In this document: one piece after another, positions 55,616 to 64,000 of the stretch | Layout of the letters: each line of letters opens with the position of its first letter | Numbering within the stretch: position 1 is the first letter of the stretch | DNA from: Marisa cornuarietis | Lineage: Eukaryota > Mollusca > Gastropoda > Architaenioglossa > Ampullariidae | Assembly: GCA_004794655.1 (NCBI GenBank) | Contig: SMMW01000585.1 | Location: forward strand, 7,997,501 to 8,061,500 | Direction of reading: 5' to 3' | Length of the DNA: 64,000 nucleotides | Translations under genes and position numbers: made by a program | Notes under the pieces: model-generated | What the model saw: the letters and a program-made list of their open reading frames with translations, nothing else | The model's database searches: none | What the model was told of the DNA's origin: nothing

Positions 55616-57432
55616 AAAGTCCCGTAAAAGACATCCCATTGTCCGCCCTACTGTGCATCGAACCACAACGCCACGACAAAAGCAACAAGATGCAAGGCCC
55701 CAACACAAGACAAACTCTGCTGATATGCATCTCGTGTGCTCGTGCTCTGCTTGAGTGTTCTGGCGAAAGAGGTCAATCAGCGAGCTGACAACTGTACGTC
55801 GTTTGTAACCCGCACAAGGATGCCAACAATTTCCTCTGTACTCTTGGCAGGAAACCACAAGCAGGCCAGAGCAAAATGATCATTACTTGTGTTGCAGTCA
55901 CTTTCACTCGCTCTGTCCGCACGATAACCGCTCTTATGGATCTGTTACATGCAAGAAGAAGAAGAAAAAAATCCGACGAAGAGAAGGGCAGAAAGATGAT
56001 TACGATAAAGAGAGAGAGAGAGATAAGGAGAAAAGAAAAGTGCGATTAACATGCAAATTAGGTAAATAAATTACGTTACGCCGAAGCAAACAGCGTAATA
56101 CTTGCAGCAAAACACATGCAAGAATCCATGGAAGTCGGTGGTGTCAACCTGTCCACGTGAAGATTCGAGTCGTGTATTTAAGAAGTCTTCCTGAAAACAG
56201 ATATCGAGGCTATAGCAAGACGACATAGAACGGTCGGACTCTAGCGAAAACATGATCGCTGTCCGATAGTTTGGATTCTTACTTTGACAATTCAAGCAAG
56301 AACTCCAACACCATGACATCAAGGTCTGGCCGAATGCTTTGGTTTCTAATTGTCCATTATTTTAGCGGCGCCAGTGGCATCAGACAACCCAGCACGCACT
56401 TCCTGAGACTACGTATACACTGGCAGCGGGATGGCAACCGGAAGCAGAATAAAACAGTGGTGAACGTTGGATGATGTTGTCACAGTTTCTGACGTTGCAA
56501 ACACAGAACGGCAGCAACTAGATCCCTGGATTTTTTTCCAGGAGGTATGTGGAGCAACCGGAAAAGAGACTAAAGAGTAATCCAGATGTGAACGAACATA
56601 CGTGCTGACAAAATCGGAAATAACCGCCAAAAGCTTTCACATTGTAAATAACGATCCCCAATCCATCCTAGGCGCCCCTGAGATTGGATGACAAAGGTTA
56701 AAAAAAGGCCACGCACAATGTCAAAAGGCCAAAGGCCAAAGGTCCTGCCAGACAAAAAAAAAAAGAGAATAACAGAAGTTTCCTCCTAACTAAAAACGAA
56801 CTGTATCACGTGTCTCAAATATCTTTTGGAACGTGGAATGACACAAGCTGGCGAACCACTGTATGAGAATTACTTCTCAACTTATCACTATATTAATAGT
56901 ATGAATAATGACGATTGAGTTCGCACGCGCACAACCGCACATATCAGTAAATATGTCACAAATAAATAAAGACCGTACTGTACACTAATGCACAGCGACA
57001 CAGCTTGATTGCAAACGCCTGAAAAATGAACTGCCAACGGTTTTCACTTTGACGGAAGTCCAACCCTTTTAACTACATGCACCACTAAAAAATGCATACA
57101 ACACACTCATACAATATCCTACCAAGAAAATATAATGCTTAGCAGCTGATTTCAAAAAGTGAAAAGACTTAAAAGAGTAAAAGTACGTGGATATCTCTGT
57201 AGTCGGTGAACACCAGAAATGATCGCATTGTGCAAACATTGCAAGCAAGGTGTGTTTCTCTACTGCTGGTGAACACTTGCAGCAAACAGCTCAAAATCTA
57301 TTAAAATTCAGGCTCGACCAGAGTTGGCTCACATCCCACTTTTTCTAAAGACAAAGCAAGCCACGATATGTTTAAATCTGTTCAACATCAGCAGCTGAGC
57401 TACCAGTCCCTGTTCAGAATCAGAATGAAGTA

Positions 57433-57565
57433 ACCTGGGGCCACTGGTTCCACAAAAGTAAGATGTGATCAGTAATTCCACAAAGTAAGCCTGGCCCGAT
57501 CCTTCCACAGAAATAAACTAGGGTCGGTAATTCCACAGAACCGAAGATAAGGCCTGTAATTTTTC
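57433..57565. repeat. Minisatellite, about 36-base unit
   Basis: Four degenerate units built on GGTCGGTAATTCCACAGAA with AGTAAGCCTGG-like spacers. Confidence 0.65.
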
Positions 57566-58216
57566 AGAAGCTGACGGACGTTCACGCACTGGGTCAACGT
57601 AACAGGCACGTCCTTTGGTACGCTTGCACTCATCAACGACCAAACGCCCGCCGCGAATGTGACGTCACTGACGTTGATAAATCCAGGTGTAAGCGGACGC
57701 GCTCGTTAGGAAAGGGTATCCCGGACCCCTACGCAAGTTTTCTCACCATGTTCCAAGAAGAAGAAAAGGCAGAAAAAGTATGAAGGTTTTTTATTTTGTT
57801 TTTTGTTTTGCTTTTCGTTTTTTTTTTCTTTTGCGCGTCAGGCCGACCTTGACCCCCTGCACAAATGTCAAACATACCAGCTACTACCTCACCCTACCTC
57901 ACCAACCAACCGGAGAGTAACACCAACACCCGTTTTCGTACTGTCTTCTTTGTAAACAGGTTTGATGCAGCTTTTAACGCAGTCATAGGTGAGCATTTGG
58001 CAGCTGATACGTCTCGGGGAAACCCTGTGCCCAAGACAGCAAGTGAGCTCGATCTTCTTTCAACGGCAAAGATTTGCACACACACACACACATTATTCAG
58101 TACCAGGTATCTCTCAACATGTGTTTGCAATGCAATACCATACGGTCTGGCTACTGACATCTCATGTAATACATTGTGAAGGTAACAGAACACGTTTAAA
58201 ATATCAATTTACGTTT

Positions 58217-58218
<2 letters not shown>

Positions 58219-58261
<43 letters not shown>
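58219..58261. repeat. (TG)n microsatellite
   Basis: About 21 uninterrupted TG units. Confidence 0.95.
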
Positions 58262-58264
<3 letters not shown>

Positions 58265-59107
58265 AAAATTGTAAAAATTAAGCCTGTGATAATAAATGCA
58301 AATGAAAGATGTGAGTTCTCTCTCATTCTTTCTCGCGCTCATTCGCTCTCTCACAGTCACACAAACACGCACGTGCACAGAAACTAGGCCTTCGTTTCTT
58401 CCCTCCATCCCAACCCATCCTGACCTACCATGGTAAAGTGTGGACTATTTGTCCAGGCTGCACTTTACGTGAAGTCAACAGGTGCTGTAGAAGTCGAAGG
58501 TCAAGAGAATTCGCCGGCCTACTTCTCGCACGATGATGATCACGGTTCAGTTCTGCCTGCTCGCCCGCCCGCCCGGTCGCATCTCATTAACATGAACATT
58601 AACCCCTTGGCTGCACTGGCGCGGACAACCCAAGGCCATCCTAGTTTAACCGCCACCAGCTGCATAATGCTGCCAGTCTTCTTATGGGTATTAACACCTA
58701 TCCTCTCGCATCATGCATTCACGGGGCGAATCTAGCCCTCCCCAAAACGAAATTAGGAACAATAGGCAGACCAGAGGTCAACCACCGACACCGGTTTTGT
58801 GGAAGGAGTCACTGCTGCGCGTGCATTTATGACCCATACATGTCAGTCACCATTCTTAGCCAAGAAAAAAAAATATGAGCGAGAGAAATAAAATAGTTCA
58901 TTAAGCTGATAACAATGGCCAGTCTTTCTCACACTGCCATTCACTCTCGCATACGCTTATCCGGTACCAGCATAAAACAATCACAAGTAAGCAATGGTAA
59001 CGTATAAGAGCTTGTCTACCGGTGCCAGACCCTGTGGTCAGGCGGCTTGAAAGGGGTGTGGGGTGGAGATCGATAGCATAACGCCATTTTCCAGGCAAGT
59101 GTCTTAC

Positions 59108-59218
59108 CTTTCCAGTTTTGGGCTTGGGTCGCAAAGCTACTTTTTTACCGTAATGCGCGACACACTTAGTCAAAAGCTTATCTTTTAGCGCGTTTGGCAC
59201 CAGCCATACGCACGCCAT
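59108..59218 (-). CDS. Candidate alternative first exon (37 codons)
   Basis: ATG at 59218 in a good context (GCGATGG) opens MACVWLVPNALKDKLLTK...HYGKKVALRPKPKTGK and ends at a near-ideal donor AAAG|GTAAGA, phase 0. It can therefore join exon 2 of gene B, like the exon at 60440-60727. Basic and lysine-rich; no family recognised. It could instead be a first exon of an unrelated minus-strand transcript, or a chance frame. Confidence 0.4.
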
Positions 59219-59301
59219 CGCTTTGAAGTAAAAAGAGTGGGGGGTCGCAGCAGACACACAGCACGACCAGCGTCACGACGGCGTCAGCATGCAGCATGAA
59301 T

Positions 59302-59335
59302 CAGCAGCAGCAGCAGCAACAGCAACAGCAGCCGA
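59302..59335. repeat. CAG/CAA trinucleotide run
   Basis: CAG and CAA triplets in a row, about 11 in all, some 85 bases upstream of the candidate exon at 59218 in its direction of transcription. No open coding frame of note uses it. Confidence 0.9.
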
Positions 59336-60316
59336 GTAGAGCTCTGCGCACGCGGCACGTGCAGGGGAAGTAAGAAGGAGGGGGGTTAGGGGTGGGGGTG
59401 GGCGGATTGTCTGGGTCACTGTAACATCTCGCACCTTGTCCTACGCTTTGCCACGCGCCGCGTTTCACTAAACCTGTTTGGCACGATGACACAACAAGGG
59501 CCAGAGTTTGGGCCTTTCACCTGCAGACTGTGTAACGGCGAGCGGTGGGAGGTATAGGAGTGTTTAGTTTCAATGACTAGGAACGCTAAACAACAACAAC
59601 CAAATGCTCTCTCGCTTTTCCAAACAGCAAACTGATCTGACGCCATAGGACGGCGAAATCGCACATACAATTTATGGAGTACGTAAGTACACGGGTGCCT
59701 AATTTGTGTCTTTTACCCTGACGGTCGAGAAGGACAAGCAGGCCTTAAAAAAAATAAATAAGCAAGGCCAAAGGACATTCACGAACACCTGCTCTGTCTG
59801 AAGATTTGCAAGCGCACGTGTGCATTTTACGTAGAATGGGCTGCTCGTATATTTGTTCACAACAGCGATGCGTTACTTTAGAAACTAAAGAAACACACAA
59901 AGACATCTGCAAAGATTGCACGAGAAACTTTGAGGTTTAACAACTCTCTAAATGATGAGACTTATTAAAATTAAGAGCTTTATGTCGAAAGAAAAATAAC
60001 CAAACACACATAAAACCAATAACAAAAACATAAACCCGCAGAAAACCATATGACACATTGAGTTTTAACTCTAATCATTTCTTATAGATAAAATAGGGAC
60101 ACGCAAACACCCAAACACAGAAAAATAATAAATAATTAGAAATACTTTAGCGTGAACTATCTGAGTGTCTTCACCATAGGTGTGATGTCGTAAAGCAGAC
60201 CAGCACATTCTTAACAACAGGTCAGTGAAAGTATTGACAAAGGAAACATACACAGAGGACTTGGTTCGAATGTCTTTTTTTCCAGCAGTTCCTAAACATT
60301 ACTTACTTCCATTAAT

Positions 60317-60319
<3 letters not shown>

Positions 60320-60357
<38 letters not shown>
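60320..60357. repeat. (CA)n microsatellite
   Basis: About 19 uninterrupted CA units, some 80 bases beyond the donor of the candidate long-isoform exon. Confidence 0.95.
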
Positions 60358-60358
<1 letters not shown>

Positions 60359-60439
60359 TATACAAGTCCATTTCTATGCACACACATAATGAAAGAGAGG
60401 CTGCCCCTACCCAATGAAAGAAACGTTTAAGTCGCTTAC

Positions 60440-60727
60440 TGCGTCCGGATGGTCCCAGGGGTAGGCTTCTGTGTGCTGACCCTGCTCGAACTCCACAGAC
60501 TCCTGCACGGGGGTCTTCTCCGGCTCAGGCTCAGGCTCGACCGGCGTCTCCACCGGCGTCTCGGCTGGTGTCGGTTCCTCGGCCGGTCGCTTGACTCGCC
60601 GCTGGTCGCCGGTCAGGGTAATGGACTTCTCCTCAAAGGCGTCCGGCACGAGGTCGAACATGGCGTTCTTTACCCGGGCTTTGGTCGGATGCGGGTGGGG
60701 TTTGAAGAAGTCCGGTTCCTCTGCCAT
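60440..60727 (-). CDS. CRMP: Candidate first exon of the long CRMP isoform (96 codons)
   Basis: ATG at 60727 in the context CGTCATGG opens a 96-codon frame ending GDHPDA-like as WDHPDA at a donor A|GTAAGC in phase 0, compatible with exon 2 of gene B. It starts MAEEPDFFKPHPHPTKARVK, has a basic middle (GDQRRVKRP), a run of Glu, Pro and Thr (PVETPVEPEPEPEKTP) and an aromatic-acidic end (EAYPWDHPDA). Long CRMP isoforms of other animals also begin with an extra N-terminal region of this size that starts MAE and holds an FFK. With exons 2-15 it would give 663 residues. There is no other gene between here and exon 1. The exon is well supported by frame, donor and composition; the join across 37 kb is inferred. 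Confidence 0.65.
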
Positions 60728-61000
60728 GACGACGTCCAGTGGGGAGGAAGGGTGGCGCTTGAGGGGTGAAGTAGAAGGGCGAGGAGGTTAGAGGTCAGAG
60801 TTGATGTCTGGTCCACTTGCACCTGGCTGGCCAAGACGAAGATGACATGAAGACAGTGAATAAGCAATAAATTGTTTTTAAAGTACATTGTGGAAAGCTT
60901 TTCCAAACACAGAAGTTGGGTGGAATGAAAATAAACGCACGGTAACATAATAATTTGCCTTTCCGAGAAAATGCCGATCGCTAAATACTATGCCTTATTA
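60728..61000 (-). promoter_or_regulatory. Presumed 5' flank of the long CRMP isoform
   Basis: Sequence directly upstream of the ATG at 60727. It is GC-richer up to about 60830 and then AT-rich. No TATA box in a convincing place; called only from position. Confidence 0.3.
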
Positions 61001-61261
61001 CACGCAATGTACTTGTCTCGAACAAACTAATACTAGGGTCAACAGAAGCCGAAAAAGACAGTGGAAAGCAGTTAAGGTCATCCCGGCTCCCTCTGATTAA
61101 ACAGACTGAAGATACGCATACAGGCATGCACCCAGGCACAGAACGAAAAACAGACAGAGAACGAACAAAAAGACCAACGACCGTAAGTTTATGAACACTT
61201 GTACAGCACAATTTATTCTTCCCCCCCCAAAAAAAAAAGCATTAGAGAAAACACGTACGTC

Positions 61262-61555
61262 AATATTCATTCTTCTGAAAATCTCACTGGAGAATACTAG
61301 TATGACAGCATTCACTATTCTGGAAATCCGGCTATAGAATACACCCAAAACAATGTATTCTTCCGAAAATCCCACTACAAAATACGTATTTTATAGAATT
61401 CATTCTTGTGATAATTACACTACATGTTCGAGAAAACATTCTTCTGAAAATCGTACTACAAAACACAGGCATGAGAATAAATTCTGATGAAAATCCCGCC
61501 CCAGAATACATGGACAAGAATATATTCTCCTGCTAGTCCTGCTAGAGAATTTCTT
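61262..61555. repeat. Minisatellite, about 55-60 base unit
   Basis: Five degenerate units with ATTCTTCTGAAAATCCCACT and ACAGAATAC at regular spacing. Confidence 0.75.
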
Positions 61556-62060
61556 CAGGACAAATCCCAGAAAGAGGCAGTCAATCTACACATCAAGCTC
61601 CAGGCTGGAAGCGGGACTCACAGCAGCTCAGTGTCTGGCCTGAAACTGAACACTCCTCACACGATGATGACAAAGACAATAGGGAGGAAGATAAAGAGAA
61701 GCACTGGGTTTAATAATATTAATAGATCCCATGTAATCGGCACCACCATTCAAAGACGTTTATCTCTGCGGTCTTTAACACGCACGCACACACGCGCACA
61801 CTAGTTTTTTTTTCTCCTTCAGGCGGTGGGTGGGTATCTTCATTGCCAGTCAATGTATAAACTTTCGGAGAAATGTGGAGCGCAAGCTAAGGTTCAACAG
61901 CCTGCGACCAGCTGCGCACACAAAAAACGTGGGCTGTGTGTTCGTATCTCGCCTCTGGCACACGTCGTTTTTGTGCTGACTACTAACTCGCCATGATGCA
62001 ACCTCAGCTGATGAGAGCGTAAAACGCAAAAAAACCCAATCCTGCCCAACATTTACATGG

Positions 62061-62405
62061 TTGCCAAACCTGGACAAAAATTCATTCATATTTTTGTGCC
62101 GGTTTAAAAAAGCTTTTCAGTCTCTTCGTGCTCAGCTTGTGTCTTCAGCAGGCGACCCCCATCCCGATGTATACACTCGGCTCCGTGAAGATCTTGATTT
62201 GTATTTAGCTGACGCTGATAACGTCACTGATGGCTTTGTCTACGTTAATCACCCTGTCATCATTCTCAGTGAAGGCCAGCTTAGAAGGAATTCGCAGCAC
62301 AGATGTAGCTTCACGAAGGCAATGGAAGACATTTTGCTGGCATTCGATTTAAGCTGCTCACCACTCACTGGTTTTCGCCATTACAATGTGTTTTCATTTG
62401 TTTTT
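62061..62405 (+). other. Unidentified open frame, possible exon
   Basis: An open plus-strand frame with protein-like composition: FKKAFQSLRAQLVSSAGDPH ... LREDLDLYLADADNVTDGF ... VNHPVIILSEGQLRRNSQHR. It follows AAGCTTTTCAG, a possible acceptor ending at 62119. It then runs into a T-rich stretch. No family recognised; a piece of a mobile element or an exon of a right-hand neighbour are both possible. Confidence 0.25.
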
Positions 62406-63370
62406 ATTTTATTTATTTATTTATTTTTTATGGTTGAGGGGGAGATTCTTGAGTTGGGATGGGTTTTTTTTTCAGATGTACACCCATCTTACAACTGTAT
62501 CTTCATTCTTATGTTAAAACTTGAGGCTAAATGCTCTTCTTAGCCAGCTCAAATAACATTGAACGTGAGACCAATTTCGGCAAAGCTGTGGATGAAGGGC
62601 ATAGGAAACCAACGGTTTTTGATGGAATATTGGAACGTTAGCCAACAGGCGAGTCCGAGCGTGTTTGCTAGGACAGTACCAATACAACATGCAAGTCCAA
62701 ACGTGGTTGCCAGAATATTTTCAGTACAATGGGACTTTGAGGCAATTTGGAGGTTTGGCTCTTCGACACTCTGCCCGGTTAAGAACGACCGTAAGGGTTT
62801 ACCAACAGGGTTTCTTTCCCAAAAGCCGCAGCCGGTTCTTTGTACATAGATTCTTTAGTTACACAGTTCACAGTGGTCTTCTAATATATCGAGGTTGAAA
62901 TTGCCACCGCCTCTTCCATGTTCCGATTGTAGCCGATTTTGGCTTTAGTCTGTGTGGATGCTTGTCTTGCAGCTAACTTTAGACTGTCGGAAAGTAACAG
63001 GTGCCTGTTTTTACTTTTACTTTCGCGTCACTGCGATTAGATTACTTTGTGCTTCAACTGCTGGCCATCACTTTTATCGCTAAGCGTGGCCTTACCCACA
63101 CTTAACGACAATTTTGGGCCAGTTCTTGAACGGCACTCTGGGATGGTGTTGTAAATGCGACCGTCGTGAATCTCCTGGCGTTTCCAACCGGAAACAGATG
63201 TAGAAAGCTTTCTCGTTGGATGATGGCAAGTGCAACTCGATAAATCACGAGAAACCAGCCTCTGGTGTGATTTGCCGTGCAGTTGGACCCATTCAAGAGT
63301 AGCCCCTATTTCCAACACCTCGCCGTGCAAGTGGAGTCCCTACTTCCAGTAAGTCGCCGTCCAAGGATAA

Positions 63371-63562
63371 CAGAGAGTTTGAGATTCACGACGCGTAGGG
63401 AGACGTGTGCGGCAACGAGAACGGCGAGCCTCTAAGCCTACCCGTTGTGAGAAAGCGATTGGTTGGATTTTGTGGATGTGATGATGTAGGGCGCAAATTC
63501 CCGTGACGCTACAGGTTGCCGCTCCCGCACGCGTCGTGCGAGCGCTGAATCTCAAACTCTCT
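63371..63562. mobile_element. About 190-base inverted-repeat element
   Basis: AGAGAGTTTGAGATTC at the left end is repeated exactly inverted at the right end (GAATCTCAAACTCTCT), and the next bases (ACGACGCGT against ACGCGTCGT) also pair. TAA flanks both sides, as in Harbinger-type insertions. No coding capacity. Confidence 0.7.
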
Positions 63563-64000
63563 AACCTCGATTTTAAGCAACCTGTTCTTCAAGTGTAACT
63601 CGCACTTACTGCAGCTGGCTATGCTAGTGTAGCCTTTACTTCCTTAATCGCCAGTAAACAATCACTCACGGCGACCATGAACCATGACAGGAGGCATTCG
63701 ACTAGCTGAACAACAAAGAAAGCCTCCCCACAGTATGGCTCCGCTTGGTCGCCCAAAGTCATTTGGGAATGTGTAGTCATGAGTGCATCTCTTTTGGCCT
63801 TGGGGAAGCCACAGGGTGTATGGTGGTTACTGGTATGAAAGTTTAGAAATAAGAAAGTCACTGATTTTTTTTATAATTTTCTTTATCACGTTAACGACAA
63901 CAGAGGGTAAGGATGTGCGCATAAAATAGTCTCGACCAGTCGCGCTGCTGCTAGTAAGACCTGCCAGGTGTTCTTGGAGGGGAGCACTACTTCTGGTCTC

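Larger units (their letters stand above)
35311..59107 (-). other. Non-coding region, probably intron of the long CRMP isoform
   Basis: Nearly 24 kb without a recognisable host exon on either strand. It holds repeats listed separately: a TTAA foldback, two TTAA-family copies, RTE-like LINE pieces, at least five minisatellites and long dinucleotide tracts. Homopurine and poly-G runs occur at 38582-38594, 43025-43036 and 51550-51559. Interpreting it as intron depends on the candidate first exons at 59-60 kb. Confidence 0.5.
59219..60439. other. Region between the two candidate CRMP first exons
   Basis: CpG-rich next to the 59108-59218 exon, with a CAG/CAA run at 59302-59335 and poly-G blocks near 59370-59400; AT-rich farther on, with a (CA)n tract at 60320-60357. 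No further exon seen. Confidence 0.5.

Noticed and set aside
60449..60769. 106-codon plus-strand frame rich in Leu and Arg
   Set aside because: It is the antisense shadow of the candidate CRMP first exon, created by its Pro/Glu-rich codons.

Overview
This window is animal genomic DNA: AT-rich, intron-rich, with GT-AG introns, CpG-richer patches at gene starts, microsatellites and many decayed mobile elements. Exon structure, protein tails and repeat types (RTE-like and CR1/L2-like LINE remnants, tRNA-derived SINE pieces, small inverted-repeat elements) fit an invertebrate, most likely a lophotrochozoan such as a mollusc. The species cannot be fixed from the sequence alone.

The only genes I can identify with confidence are two tandem paralogues of the dihydropyrimidinase / collapsin response mediator protein (CRMP) family, both on the minus strand. 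Gene A (dihydropyrimidinase, DPYS) starts at 10084 and runs off the left edge; ten exons, coding for the first 368 residues, are present. Gene B (CRMP) is complete. Its short form runs from 34511 to the stop at 14554 in 15 coding exons (581 residues). Exons 2 to 10 of A and B match one for one in length and intron phase (95, 74, 111, 165, 143, 69, 121, 157 and 142 bases).

Gene A keeps all six metal-site residues of an active dihydropyrimidinase. Gene B keeps five of six: the fourth histidine is proline (Pro257), and the catalytic tyrosine is phenylalanine (Phe173), as in CRMPs. It also carries a CRMP-type tail ending in FSLSGAQIDD and a PPGG stretch. A looks like the enzyme and B like the non-enzymatic neuronal/cytoskeletal paralogue, caught with most of the metal site intact.

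The 25 kb to the right of exon 1 of B, which at first looks empty, is probably intron of a long CRMP isoform. Two further ATG exons on the same strand, at 60440-60727 (96 codons) and 59108-59218 (37 codons), end at good donors in phase 0 and can join exon 2 of B directly. A weaker third candidate lies at 29773-29901.

The rest is non-coding: four same-oriented copies of a TTAA-bounded inverted-repeat element, one 581-base foldback element, three other small terminal-inverted-repeat elements, LINE and SINE fragments, several minisatellites and long (CT)n, (GT)n and (CA)n tracts. No rRNA, CRISPR array or convincing functional tRNA was seen.
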